This document shows positions 8,520 through 17,104 of a stretch of 59,878 nucleotides of DNA, one piece after another (positions within the stretch are counted from its first letter, which is position 1; every line of letters starts with the position of its first letter). The DNA comes from Gammaproteobacteria bacterium (lineage in GTDB: Bacteria; Pseudomonadota; Gammaproteobacteria; RBG-16-57-12): assembly GCA_021647245.1 (NCBI GenBank), contig JAKIVC010000016.1, forward strand, positions 1 to 59,878, in the 5' to 3' direction. Under the pieces are notes generated by a model that was not told the DNA's origin, searched no databases, and saw only the letters and a list, made by a program, of their open reading frames with translations. The position numbers and the translations under genes are program-made.

Positions 8520-9419
8520 TCAATTCTGCTGGCTTTGCTGAGGGTGTTCCGCAAGTAACTCTCCTAACCGGACGGTTTCACCAGCTTGAATGTTGTCAGC
8601 AAGCTCTATTTCGGGGTTGGCAAACAACATAATGACAGTTGACCCCATATTAAAGCGCCCCATCTCCTCTCCCTTTGTAAGAGAGACTCTCTGTTCGCCT
8701 TCATAATGCCACTGCTTAACATTGTGGCGTGAAGGAGGGGTTACCACGCCGTGCCATACGGTCTCGATGCTGCCGACAAAAATAGCCCCCACAAGGATCA
8801 TCGCCATCGGGCCGTGTTCGGTCTCAAACAGTGCGACTACCCGCTCATTACGTGCAAACAATCCGGGGATGACTTTGGCTGATGCCGTGTTTACGCTGAA
8901 TAGCCGACCTGGAACGTGCAGCATCTGCGTCAATGTTGCATCACAAGGCATGTGGATGCGGTGGTAATCTTTAGGCGAGAGGTAGATGGTGGCAAAGCGT
9001 CCGTTGTTGAATGTTTCGGCGAGCTGTGGGTCTCCGCCGACTAATGCTTTCAGGGTGTAGTCATGCCCTTTGGCTTGATAAATTCGACCGTTATTAATGG
9101 TTTCCGCCTGGCTAATAGCGCCATCTACAGGGCATGCGAATCGATTGTTGCCCGTGATAATCTCCCGTGCATCTTCTCTAAGCTCTCGGGTGAAGAAGTG
9201 GTTGAAGGTGGGATAAGCTGTTAGCTCAGGCTGTTTCGCTTCATTCATGTCGATATTAAACTGTTTGGCAAACCAGCGAATATGCATATTTTTGAAGGGG
9301 GCAAAGCGGATTCGGGTGAGTGCTAACATCGCTCTTGAGAGTAGATGTTGCGGCAGAAGATAGAGCGGTGCCGCCTTAAGGTAGTCAATGAGCGTAGCTG
9401 TTGATTCGTCTTGTTTCAT
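8520..9419 (-). CDS. psd: Phosphatidylserine decarboxylase proenzyme
   Basis: A membrane-associated pyruvoyl enzyme that converts phosphatidylserine to phosphatidylethanolamine. The self-cleavage motif is MGST near the C-terminus (FNMGSTVIMLF), where most relatives have LGST; cleavage before the Ser would give the pyruvoyl group. The autocleavage residues appear in CPVDGAIS (Asp) and YHRIHMPCD (His). ATG at 9417-9419 (MKQDESTATLIDYL) is chosen because it gives the usual N-terminus. An in-frame TTG at 9467 would add 16 atypical residues. The zinc-ribbon gene follows in the same direction. fimW and psd homologues are also neighbours in Pseudomonas. Confidence 0.95.
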   Translation of the reverse strand: MKQDESTATLIDYLKAAPLYLLPQHLLSRAMLALTRIRFAPFKNMHIRWFAKQFNIDMNEAKQPELTAYPTFNHFFTRELREDAREIITGNNRFACPVDGAISQAETINNGRIYQAKGHDYTLKALVGGDPQLAETFNNGRFATIYLSPKDYHRIHMPCDATLTQMLHVPGRLFSVNTASAKVIPGLFARNERVVALFETEHGPMAMILVGAIFVGSIETVWHGVVTPPSRHNVKQWHYEGEQRVSLTKGEEMGRFNMGSTVIMLFANPEIELADNIQAGETVRLGELLAEHPQQSQQN

Positions 9420-9712
9420 CTTTAGTGTCTTGGTCTTTGAATGCGTGGCAGGGGAAGCTTTCAGCAATTCATGATTATGACATGCCTGTATAGCCAGAGC
9501 CTATTTTTTTGTCATTTTTGGTTTAAATCCCCAAATAATTTATGAACTATGTACAATCGAGCTTGTTCCTTGATTTAATAGGAAATATCTGGCTGTTTCG
9601 TGGGTTTCTCGGGTGGTGGGGCTTTTTGTGAATTCCCCGGCTAAAACTACGGCCAGTGTAAGGTGTTCATTTTATTCAGTTGCATTGCATCGCAATAGTG
9701 TGCGGATTTTTT

Positions 9713-10759
9713 ATGAAATACAAAAGTGAAATCTCTCCTCATAATCGCCAGGCGAGGGTGGGGGTGTTGTTGTTGAACCTAGGTACGCCGGATGCGCCGA
9801 CTCCCTCGGCACTGCGCCGTTACCTGGCTGAGTTTTTGTGGGATCCCCGTGTTGTTGAAATGTCGCGGCCGCTCTGGTGGCTGATTCTCCACGGCATTAT
9901 ATTACGCACACGTCCCAAGAGGTCAGCACGCGCTTACCAAACGATCTGGACTGAGCAGGGCGCCCCACTGTTGGTGACTTCTCAGCAGCAGGTAGAGAGC
10001 TTGCAGGCACGATTGCAAGAGGAGGTTTCACCTCATTTTGTTGTAGAGCTTGGGATGCGTTATGGTAATCCATCCATTGTTTCTGCTTTGGCGCGACTAA
10101 AAGAGGCTAATGTCCAGCGCCTTGTGGTGCTACCGCTCTATCCGCAATATTCAGCGGCGACGACAGCCTCCTGTTTTGATGTTATCTATCAGGAACTACA
10201 GCGCTGGCGCTGGATCCCGGAGCTGCGCTTTATCAATGGCTATGCTGATCATCCGGCCTATATTTCGGCACTGGCGGGGAGCATCGAGCGCGCTTGGCAG
10301 GCGGAGTCGCGCAGTGATCTGCTAATATTCTCTTTCCACGGTACGCCGCAACGCTATTTTGAGGCGGGTGATCCCTACTACTGCTTTTGTCAGAAAACGG
10401 CCCGCTTAGTTGCCGAACGCCTGGGGTTGGAAGCAGCGTCTTATGAGGTGACTTTTCAATCCCGCTTTGGCAAAGAGCCGTGGTTACAGCCTTATACAGA
10501 TGAAGTATTGGCCGCTCTACCGGCTAAAGGTGTCAAGCGCGTGGCGGTCGTCTGTCCAGGCTTCTCCGTCGACTGTCTGGAGACGATTGAGGAGATAGAT
10601 GTGGAGAACCGTGAGATTTTTCTTACAGCGGGTGGCGACTCATTTCAGTATGTTCCGGCGCTAAATGCTTCTACTCATCATATTGACATGATGTTTAAGT
10701 TACTTCTTCAGCATACTGTGGGTTGGCCGTTATCGGAACAGAATAAATTGGCAGAGTGA
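9713..10759 (+). CDS. hemH: Ferrochelatase
   Basis: A 348-residue enzyme that inserts Fe(II) into protoporphyrin IX, the last step of haem synthesis. The opening VGVLLLNLGTPDAPTPSALR, the central LPLYPQYSAATT, the metal-binding His in FSFHGTPQRY, and the acidic CLETIEEIDVENRE segment are all present. The start ATG at 9713 (MKYKSEISPHNRQ) is preferred over an upstream in-frame start at 9680, which would add an unconserved MHCIAIVCGFF. There are three Cys in the C-terminal third, but I do not claim an Fe-S cluster. The stop is 26 bases before the ATPase gene, so these two genes are probably co-transcribed. Confidence 0.96.
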   Translation: MKYKSEISPHNRQARVGVLLLNLGTPDAPTPSALRRYLAEFLWDPRVVEMSRPLWWLILHGIILRTRPKRSARAYQTIWTEQGAPLLVTSQQQVESLQARLQEEVSPHFVVELGMRYGNPSIVSALARLKEANVQRLVVLPLYPQYSAATTASCFDVIYQELQRWRWIPELRFINGYADHPAYISALAGSIERAWQAESRSDLLIFSFHGTPQRYFEAGDPYYCFCQKTARLVAERLGLEAASYEVTFQSRFGKEPWLQPYTDEVLAALPAKGVKRVAVVCPGFSVDCLETIEEIDVENREIFLTAGGDSFQYVPALNASTHHIDMMFKLLLQHTVGWPLSEQNKLAE

Positions 10760-10785
10760 CCGAAAATACTCCTTGGGTTTGAAAT

Positions 10786-13185
10786 ATGGATACTACCGTG
10801 GATAAAACAGAGCTACCGTACCCCTCACTGTTAATAGAAGATAGTGATATAGCCGTGGGGCCAAAAAGTGCCATCATTGTTACCCTTATCAGTGGTAAAA
10901 AGCTAAAAGGTCGCCTAGTTGAGTTTTTGCCTAACTCACCCACCATGGCGGTTGCCGGAAAAGGGGGCGAGAAGCTCGTTATTCACCTTGGACTGATCAA
11001 AACGCTGACCTTTCCAACCAAACGCAACAGAAAGACGCGCCAGCCTGTGCTTGATGAAGCTCAGGGGGTCGAAATGCCGCCCAGCAGTCAGCCCTTTAAA
11101 ATTACTTTTAATGATGGCAGTGAGGTGAAGGGGGAGACCTTAGGTTATCGCCCTGATCAGCACGGCTTACATCTTTTTCCACTGATGGATGAAAATCTTT
11201 TTATTCAAACATTCTATTCACACCGAGCGATAAAAAATTATCAGGTGGGTGAGTTTTTAGGTGAATTGTTGCTGAAGGATGGGCTGGTTACCGAGAGTGA
11301 TTTGCAGCAGGCAGTTGAAACGCAATCGTGTGATCGCAAGCAGCAGCTGGGTGACTATCTGGTCAGTAATGCCATCGTTTCAAGTGAGGATTTGCAAAAA
11401 GCACTCCTGCGCCAACGCTCTATGCCCAATATGCGTCTAGGCGAAATTTTGGTCAGCGAAGGGTTGGTAAATGAAGCGCAAATTGATGAAGCGCTGGCTG
11501 CTCAGAAGGTGGACCGTGGTCGTCCCCTAGGGGAGATTCTGGTCAGCCAGGGGGTGGTTGAGCAAATTGATATTCAGCGCAGTCTGGCTAAAAAGCTGGG
11601 TATCCCCTTCGTTAATCTAGCGGAGTATCAAATACCTCCCGATGTGATTGAGCGGCTTGGAGAAGGCGTGGTTAGAGAGCTGGAGGTGATCCCCATCAGC
11701 ATGTTTGAGGGGCGCCTGGTGGTGGCCATGGAAAATCCGATGGATCGTGAGGCGATTGAGGTTATTCGCTTTAACTGTAACGTCACCGTTGAGGCAGTGA
11801 TGGCGGATGTGGCAGGGATTAGAAAAGCGATCGATTTTTATTACTCTGCTGCGGCCGGGAGCGAATTTTCCGATCTTGAAATAGAGGATGATGGGCTGGA
11901 TGATGACTTGCACAGTCAGGAGCTGGAGCAGAATGTATCGGATAACCTTGTCGTTAAAATGGTGAACAAAATTGTCATCGATGCCCATGCTCAGGGGGTT
12001 TCCGATATACATATTGAGCCTTATCCGGGCAAAAATAAAACCATTATTCGTTTTCGAAAAGATGGCACGATGCTGGAGTATGTACAACTCCCCTCCCAAT
12101 ATAAAAATGCGTTGGTTGCCCGTATTAAAGTCATGGCTCTGCTCGATATTTCCGAAAAACGCCATCCCCAGGATGGGAAGATTGACTTTAAAAAGTTTGG
12201 CCCATTGAACATTGAACTACGGGTTGCCACCGTACCGACAGCCGCTGGCCTGGAAGATGTTGTGATGCGTATTTTAGCGGCGGGCGAACCGATTCCGCTG
12301 GATAAATTGGGTGTCAGTGATCACAACCTGGTGCGGCTTAAAAAACTCATATCCAAACCCTATGGAATGATTTTTGTCTGTGGCCCTACCGGGTCGGGTA
12401 AAACCACTACACTGCACTCGATTCTTGGTCATATTAATGTTCCTGAGCGTAAAATATGGACAGCTGAAGATCCGGTTGAAATTACTCAAGTTGGACTTCG
12501 CCAAGTACAGATAAACCCGAAAGGGGGCCTTACTTTTGCTGATGCGATGCGCGCCTTTTTGCGTGCAGATCCCGATGTGATCATGGTAGGTGAAATGCGC
12601 GATAAAGAGACCACCGGCATGGGAATCGAAGCCTCATTAACGGGGCACCTGGTCTTTTCAACACTTCACACCAACAGCGCGCCTGAGAGTATTGTGCGTC
12701 TGCTGGATATGGGGATGGATCCCTTTAACTTTTCCGATGCGCTGTTGGGTGTTCTGGCACAGCGACTGGCTAAACGCCTCTGCTCAGAGTGTAAGCAGGC
12801 CTACCACCCGGATGAATCAGAGTTAAGAAATTTACTGGATGAGTACTGTAGCGATATGCCAGCTGAGGGGGATGAAGCGCCTCAGCAGAAAGTACTGGCC
12901 GAATGGAAAAATCTTTTTCTGGATGAGGATGATAAGTTTACACTCTATAAGGCGCAAGGGTGTGATCATTGCAGTGATACCGGTTATGCTGGGCGCTTGG
13001 GGCTGCATGAGCTACTGGTGAGCAGTGATGACATTAAACGGGCTATTATTGGTAAAATGCCGATCGTTGATTTGACCCGCCTGGCGATGACCGAGGGGTT
13101 GCGCACACTGTTACAGGATGGCATTGAAAAAGTGCTGCAAGGTTCAACGGACATACACTGTATTCGTGCGGTGTGTAGCAAATAG
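10786..13185 (+). CDS. GspE/PilB-type ATPase with tandem MshEN motifs and an N-terminal beta duplication
   Basis: A 799-residue cytoplasmic secretion/pilus-type ATPase. Residues 27-77 and 103-153 are two similar beta-rich repeats (IVTLISGKKLKGRLVEF and FKITFNDGSEVKGETLGY). Residues 158-270 hold four 23-residue LGE.LV..GLV....(I/L)..AL..Q motifs at exactly 30-residue spacing, which matches the MshEN c-di-GMP binding consensus. The ATPase core has Walker A GPTGSGKT (533-540), a Walker B region DPDVIMVGEMRD, and a C-x2-C pair followed much later by CDHC, probably a zinc site. No secretin, pilin or inner-membrane platform gene is nearby, so this is a solo ATPase. hemH precedes it and a yrfG-type gene follows. 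Its partner machine cannot be named from this window. Confidence 0.88.
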   Translation: MDTTVDKTELPYPSLLIEDSDIAVGPKSAIIVTLISGKKLKGRLVEFLPNSPTMAVAGKGGEKLVIHLGLIKTLTFPTKRNRKTRQPVLDEAQGVEMPPSSQPFKITFNDGSEVKGETLGYRPDQHGLHLFPLMDENLFIQTFYSHRAIKNYQVGEFLGELLLKDGLVTESDLQQAVETQSCDRKQQLGDYLVSNAIVSSEDLQKALLRQRSMPNMRLGEILVSEGLVNEAQIDEALAAQKVDRGRPLGEILVSQGVVEQIDIQRSLAKKLGIPFVNLAEYQIPPDVIERLGEGVVRELEVIPISMFEGRLVVAMENPMDREAIEVIRFNCNVTVEAVMADVAGIRKAIDFYYSAAAGSEFSDLEIEDDGLDDDLHSQELEQNVSDNLVVKMVNKIVIDAHAQGVSDIHIEPYPGKNKTIIRFRKDGTMLEYVQLPSQYKNALVARIKVMALLDISEKRHPQDGKIDFKKFGPLNIELRVATVPTAAGLEDVVMRILAAGEPIPLDKLGVSDHNLVRLKKLISKPYGMIFVCGPTGSGKTTTLHSILGHINVPERKIWTAEDPVEITQVGLRQVQINPKGGLTFADAMRAFLRADPDVIMVGEMRDKETTGMGIEASLTGHLVFSTLHTNSAPESIVRLLDMGMDPFNFSDALLGVLAQRLAKRLCSECKQAYHPDESELRNLLDEYCSDMPAEGDEAPQQKVLAEWKNLFLDEDDKFTLYKAQGCDHCSDTGYAGRLGLHELLVSSDDIKRAIIGKMPIVDLTRLAMTEGLRTLLQDGIEKVLQGSTDIHCIRAVCSK

Positions 13186-13239
13186 TTGCAAAAGATCCTT
13201 GGCGCAGAGGTCTCACCTTAAACGTAGTGAAGTTTTAAT

Positions 13240-13899
13240 ATGATCAAGTGGCAGCACGTTGATACGGTAATGCTGGATATGGATGGCACGTTGCTGGATC
13301 TCAACTTTGACAATAGCTTCTGGCAACAACAACTGCCACAGTATTACGCAAAAAAACACCAACTTAGCTTTGAAGAGGCGCGCCATGAGCTGATGACGCG
13401 CTACGCACAGCACAAGGGCACGCTCCAGTGGTACTGTCTTGATTACTGGCGAAAAAGTCTGGATATTGACTTGATGATGCTGAAAAAACAAACAACCCAC
13501 CTTATCAAGGTACTCCCCCATGCGATCGAATTTATCGATCAGCTGCGCCAAGTGGGCAAGCGGGTTTTATTGGTGACCAATGCACACCCGGATAATCTGC
13601 TGCTAAAAATGGAAGTGACACAACTCAACCACCACTTTGATGAGATTATCTGCTCCCACGATTACGGGTACTGCAAAGAGGACCAGCGATTTTGGTCAGC
13701 TTTTGAGCAGCAACACGGGTTTGATGCCGGTCGTTCGTTGATGGTGGACGATAATTTACAGGTGTTAGCCAGTGCGCGGAAGTATGGTATTGCGCAACTT
13801 TTAGCCGTGCGCAAACCGGATAGCTCCCGACCAGAAACTCCGGTTGTTGGATACCCTTCCGTAAGTGATTTTTCTGAAATTATACCCAGCATCGGTTGA
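13240..13899 (+). CDS. yrfG: HAD-family GMP/IMP nucleotidase YrfG-like
   Basis: A 219-residue haloacid dehalogenase-fold phosphatase. Motif I is VMLDMDGTLLDL with both Asp residues, motif II is the Thr in VLLVTNAHP, and motif III/IV is Lys (CKEDQRFW) with MVDDNLQVL. The WQHVDTVMLDMDGTLLDLNF start and the helical cap (YYAKKHQLSFEEARHEL, LDYWRKSLDIDL) are characteristic of the YrfG group, which dephosphorylates GMP and IMP. It lies 54 bp after the ATPase gene on the same strand and may be the last gene of the hemH unit. Substrate assignment comes from the family. Confidence 0.87.
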   Translation: MIKWQHVDTVMLDMDGTLLDLNFDNSFWQQQLPQYYAKKHQLSFEEARHELMTRYAQHKGTLQWYCLDYWRKSLDIDLMMLKKQTTHLIKVLPHAIEFIDQLRQVGKRVLLVTNAHPDNLLLKMEVTQLNHHFDEIICSHDYGYCKEDQRFWSAFEQQHGFDAGRSLMVDDNLQVLASARKYGIAQLLAVRKPDSSRPETPVVGYPSVSDFSEIIPSIG

Positions 13900-14052
13900 T
13901 TTGGATCATTCGTAACTATTCAGCGTAAATAATTAAAAAATACTTAGAGACCTTACTGGCATCGGCAGCAACCAACGCCCGAAGGTCTAGGATAGCGGCT
14001 AGGTTTAGGGTAGGTGAGAGGGTATGGCAGCTACTCAAGGTTGTAAGAAAAG

Positions 14053-14078
14053 GGTAGATCAACTCCCGTTGACCTACC
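14053..14078. terminator. Hairpin between yrfG and CBS gene (possible terminator)
   Basis: The 11-base arms GGTAGATCAAC and GTTGACCTACC pair with one mismatch around a TCCC loop. It stands between convergent genes. No T-run follows in either direction, so it is a weak or Rho-assisted terminator at best. A second hairpin (arms AGAGAGTG at 14089-14096 and CACTCTCT at 14112-14119) overlaps the stop of the following minus-strand gene. Confidence 0.45.
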
Positions 14079-14097
14079 GCTATTGCTTAGAGAGTGT

Positions 14098-14691
14098 TCA
14101 GTGATGCAGAGCACTCTCTACTTCGGCGAAGGTGCTGGCAATTTCGATGACCTCCACCTGTTTATTCATTAGCCGGCTGATGTGAGAGAGTGAAAAAATA
14201 CCGCAGATCGCTTGTTGCCCATCGGCTTGGCGATCAGCAATCAGGATGTGGTGTCGACCGCTGCGCTTGAGTGTTGCGAGTATGTTGCCCGTTTTTGCAT
14301 ACTCTACGTCACTGAGATCAAGCACTTGAATCTTCTCAATCGGTGTCATCACATCTTCCACATTGATATCATCTCGTTTACATCCGACCCGCTGCATATG
14401 TTTTATTGGCTTTTCTCCCAGTATATCGATGCTGGTGATAATGCCTTTGAGGTGTTGATCTTCATCAACCACAAACAGCATACGCACCGCTCTTTCAATC
14501 ATTTGGTGGTTGGCTTTTTTTAGTGGGGTGCTGGCCCGGGTGGTTGCGGGTATGACTTGGTTAAGGTTTGTCATCACCTTGGCTGCGGGGCTATCTTCCG
14601 TGATCTCGGTCATATAGTCCGCACGGGGTCGTATGACCGGTGTTGGTTTATTGAGTGTTGTCTGTTGAATGGCTGCATACTTTGAATGCAT
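14098..14691 (-). CDS. Tandem CBS-domain protein, paralogue A
   Basis: A 197-residue cytoplasmic protein consisting of an approximately 35-residue leader and two CBS motifs, which normally form one adenine-nucleotide-sensing Bateman module. CBS1 ends with RMLFVVDEDQHLKGIITSID and CBS2 with HHILIADRQADGQQAICGIF. The linker carries KPIKHMQRVGCKRDDINVED. The leader contains DYMTEITEDSPAAKVMTNL, nearly shared with the next gene. The start has GAGGAG five bases before ATG. No effector domain is attached, so it probably acts by protein contact. Its neighbour at 14814-15398 is a clear duplicate, and the promoter-proximal element is conserved between them. Confidence 0.85.
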   Translation of the reverse strand: MHSKYAAIQQTTLNKPTPVIRPRADYMTEITEDSPAAKVMTNLNQVIPATTRASTPLKKANHQMIERAVRMLFVVDEDQHLKGIITSIDILGEKPIKHMQRVGCKRDDINVEDVMTPIEKIQVLDLSDVEYAKTGNILATLKRSGRHHILIADRQADGQQAICGIFSLSHISRLMNKQVEVIEIASTFAEVESALHH

Positions 14692-14730
14692 AATCTCCTC
14701 TCCTTTGGTATCAACTTTAGAATGGGGCTG

Positions 14731-14764
14731 TTTAAACCTAGTTTAGTAAAGTTGATTATTCAAG
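14731..14764 (-). promoter_or_regulatory. Shared upstream element of CBS paralogue A
   Basis: Read on the minus strand, the blocks CTTGAATAAT and AAACTAGGTTTAAA are separated by 11 bases and end 39 bases before the ATG. The same two blocks at nearly the same spacing precede the second CBS gene. They could be -35/-10 hexamers (TTGAAT, 17 bases, TAGGTT) of an alternative sigma promoter or an operator. This is inference from duplication plus retention. Confidence 0.5.
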
Positions 14765-14813
14765 TCGGGAATTAAGCGCCACCCATTTTGGGGGGAGGAG
14801 AAGAGTGACAATT

Positions 14814-15398
14814 CTAGTGATTTCTTTCGGTGATGGTCGTTTTGGGGCTACCTGCAATGGTGGTTTGGGTGTTCATCAACTGACTGATGTGTGAAAGCGA
14901 AAAGGTGCCGCATATTGTGAGTGAACCATCACTTTGATAGCTGCCAATCAGGGCGTGGTGTCGGCCACTCTCCTTTAAGGTGCTGATGATGTCACCGACC
15001 TTCGCGCGTTCGATATCACTGTAGTCCAACACCTCTATTTCACTGAGTGGTGTCATCAATTGCTTCACGGTTATTTCATGGGCACCGCAGCGAAAACTGC
15101 GCATATACTGGACCGGTTTTTCACCCAGTAGGTCATTGCTGGTGATGATGCCTTGTAGCTGCCGGACCTCATCCACTACAAATAGCATGCGGACACCACG
15201 ATTTATCATCTGTTGGTTGGCATTTTTCAGGGTGCTGTTTGCATGGGTTGTGGCCGGGGTGGTGAGCTTTAGGTCGCTCATCACCTTAAATGCGGGGCTT
15301 TCCTCAGTGATCGCCATAGTGTAGAGAGTGGAGGGTGGCGTGATTGAGGTTGGCCGTGCTAGTGTTGATTGTGGGATGGGTGTGTAGTTTGCTGCCAT
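14814..15398 (-). CDS. Tandem CBS-domain protein, paralogue B
   Basis: A 194-residue two-CBS protein. It aligns almost end to end with the gene at 14098-14691: shared blocks include MAITEESPAFKVMSDL, NQQMINRGVRMLFVVDE, LQGIITSNDLLGEKPVQYMR, GRHHALIGS and FSLSHISQLMNTQ. The central linker differs (RCGAHEITVKQLMTPLSEIE). The start has GGAGAGG upstream. The two genes lie in tandem with 122 bp between them, and each has its own copy of a conserved upstream element, so they may be separately expressed and may form heterodimeric Bateman modules. No partner enzyme is evident. Duplication appears old, as the sequences have drifted substantially. Confidence 0.85.
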   Translation of the reverse strand: MAANYTPIPQSTLARPTSITPPSTLYTMAITEESPAFKVMSDLKLTTPATTHANSTLKNANQQMINRGVRMLFVVDEVRQLQGIITSNDLLGEKPVQYMRSFRCGAHEITVKQLMTPLSEIEVLDYSDIERAKVGDIISTLKESGRHHALIGSYQSDGSLTICGTFSLSHISQLMNTQTTIAGSPKTTITERNH

Positions 15399-15431
15399 GA
15401 CCGCCTCTCCTTGATATTTTATGCAGATTTC

Positions 15432-15466
15432 ATTAAACCCTAGTTCACTACGGAATATTGTTCAAG
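15432..15466 (-). promoter_or_regulatory. Shared upstream element of CBS paralogue B
   Basis: On the minus strand this reads CTTGAACAAT, 11 bases, then GAACTAGGGTTTAA, ending 33 bases before the ATG. It matches the element in front of the other CBS gene in both blocks, while the 11-base spacer has diverged. That is the pattern expected of a retained promoter or binding site. Confidence 0.5.
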
Positions 15467-15538
15467 GTAGCTTTTTTTCTTTTTCTGCAGGGGCGTGTTT
15501 GGTATGGTGAGTGTGAACATAAAAATTAAGGTCTACCG

Positions 15539-16009
15539 ATGAAAAAAGTCATTGTGTTGCTGTTACTGTTGCAAGCCCTACCACTCTCAGCGTCAGAGTA
15601 TAAAAATTCGATTGAGTTGCCGAAGGATATCTCCCTACTACTGAAACAGGAGATGCAGCAAATACGTCAAGGTATGGAGTCTCTTACCTGGCTGGTTGCA
15701 TCTGGTGATTTCTTAGCGGTAGCGAAGGTCGCTCAAGCGTTAGAAGAGGGCTATGTAATGAAGCGTAAACTTAGCAAAGAGCAGCGCCATATACTGGTTG
15801 CCGCACTACCCGCCGGTTTTAAAGCACTTGATCAGCGCTTTCATGCGCAAGCCAGTCTGTTGGCTGCCGCAGCACAGCAATATAACGCAGAGCTAGTTAA
15901 TTTTTATATCTATAAAATGAATGAGGCGTGTGTCGCCTGTCACTCACAATTTGTGAGTGACCGGTTTGATGGTTTTTCACCACCCTCAGCACAGCACAGT
16001 CACCACTAA
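15539..16009 (+). CDS. Periplasmic single-haem protein, cytochrome c'-like
   Basis: A 156-residue protein with a Sec signal peptide (KKVIVLLLLLQALPLSA, cleavage near SAS-EY). The mature part is mainly helical and ends with one haem motif, CVACH at about residue 134. A helical bundle with CxxCH near the C-terminus is the layout of cytochromes c' and related four-helix cytochromes. However, the sequence is not close enough to name a subfamily, and the tail is His-rich (AQHSHH). It is alone in its orientation, upstream of the tRNA gene, with a hairpin 14 bases after its stop. Haem attachment requires the Ccm system, which is not in this window. Role in electron transfer or NO/sulfur metabolism is undetermined. 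Confidence 0.72.
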   Translation: MKKVIVLLLLLQALPLSASEYKNSIELPKDISLLLKQEMQQIRQGMESLTWLVASGDFLAVAKVAQALEEGYVMKRKLSKEQRHILVAALPAGFKALDQRFHAQASLLAAAAQQYNAELVNFYIYKMNEACVACHSQFVSDRFDGFSPPSAQHSHH

Positions 16010-16023
16010 TAAAGCGAACGTCT

Positions 16024-16057
16024 CCAGTAGGCGTTTCTACAGTAAAAACGCTACTGG
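16024..16057. terminator. Hairpin after the haem-protein gene
   Basis: CCAGTAG-G-CGTTT pairs with AAACG-CTACTGG around an eight- to nine-base loop, with one bulged G. It lies 14 bases after the stop of the preceding gene. There is no clear T-run after it, so termination strength is uncertain. Confidence 0.4.
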
Positions 16058-16234
16058 GGTAGATACTTCTGGGTGATAGGATTTGGCGGTTGATCGACGG
16101 GCAAAATTACGGATAAGAGGGTTCAGAAGTATCTAGAATATCACTAAAAACCTTCGGAATAAGGATGATGGAAGCATGTTTTTTTAAGCGTGGTAGAGTG
16201 GGTTTTTTACGCGCTTTTAGAGATAGGATAAAAT

Positions 16235-16311
<77 letters not shown>

Positions 16312-16324
16312 TCAACTGGAGCGC

Positions 16325-16330
16325 ATAATA
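16325..16330 (-). promoter_or_regulatory. Probable -10 box of the tRNA-fMet gene
   Basis: TATTAT on the minus strand, 13 bases before the tRNA 5' end, is followed by the GC-rich GCGCTCC. Such a discriminator is typical of stable-RNA promoters under stringent control. No convincing -35 was seen. Confidence 0.5.
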
Positions 16331-16429
16331 GCAGCTTGGCGTGGTAATGCGAGAACTATTTATCCCTCACCCTCAGATATAAGTAAGGGTTAAGCCTAAC
16401 TAATTGATTTAACATTAAAAAATAAACCG

Positions 16430-16522
16430 CTCAGGGTGCGCCGTCTCGTTGATTTCATGAGTAATTATGGAGATGAGGCAAAATACCGTGAAGCCTTGTG
16501 TAAAATGCGCTGGCTAAGGTGA
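16430..16522 (+). pseudogene. N-terminal remnant of an IS1595-type transposase
   Basis: One frame reads LVDFMSNYGDEAKYREALCK then MRW and stops shortly after. It resembles the opening of ISXO2/IS1595 transposases, whose next residues would be PxGFxCPxCG. Everything after MRW is missing. It is too short to be functional. The assignment is by pattern only. Confidence 0.5.
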
Positions 16523-16630
16523 GTATCACTGTAATGAATGCGTTGCACCCAGATGGCCGCTAAGCCTCCTTCACCATATGTCCGTAGCCGGTAGATAGTT
16601 TGCTCCCGCAATATCTGCATTTCCGTCGTT

Positions 16631-16798
16631 CATGGCGGTCAACCCGTATTCGCCAACATGTGCAGCAACAAAGGACTCAATCGCTTTAGCTTGAGAGGAA
16701 AAAACAAAGTACAAGGCCAATGGCAACTCTACTACTGAGTGCGCAATTAGAGAGAAACTGGCCAACTATGGAAAGAGGGTAAAGTAGAGGTCAAATAA
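16631..16798 (+). pseudogene. C-terminal remnant of an IS1182-type transposase
   Basis: One frame reads PVFANMCSNKGLNRFSLRGK then KVQGQWQLYY, a stop, VRN, another stop, and a short tail. Intact IS1182-family transposases end with a closely similar VEPVFxNIRxNKxLxRFxLRG...KVxxQWxLY.LVHNIEK block. Two in-frame stops and the absence of the catalytic core show it is dead. Confidence 0.6.
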
Positions 16799-17104
16799 AG
16801 CGCTCAATAGCCCGAAAATACCGCCATTTACAGGTAAATATCGGACTGAAAGATGATTGTCATTGAAAGTGATGTGGAACTGAGTAATGGTTAGGGTGAT
16901 CAAAAAAAGAGATACTGGGCAGGTAGTAAGTGACTCTGAATGGGTTTTTCTACAGCCTTGTTAGATTCAAGCTGGGACAATAGGGGGCAAAATGAGTTTT
17001 GCCAAGCAAAGCTAAGGCCTCCCGACCCCCAGATAGAAACCTCTAAACCGCAGAAAGCCTTGGCTGTATAATGGTTAGCAACGAAACCCACCGTCATCCA
17101 ATGG

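Noticed and set aside
9420..9467. TTG start for psd at 9467
   Set aside because: It would add 16 unconserved residues; the ATG at 9419 gives the usual start of the family.
9680..9712. Upstream start for hemH at 9680
   Set aside because: Adds MHCIAIVCGFF, not seen in ferrochelatases, and the ATG at 9713 gives the expected N-terminus.
11617..12165. A 182-residue minus-strand frame opposite the ATPase gene
   Set aside because: It is antisense to a strongly conserved ATPase core and has no signature or ribosome site.
14041..14119. Intrinsic terminator between yrfG and the CBS gene
   Set aside because: Two hairpins exist, but without T-runs; only recorded as possible.
16571..17097. Two short minus-strand frames in the mobile-element graveyard
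   Set aside because: They run opposite to transposase remnants and to non-coding flank; nothing supports them as genes.
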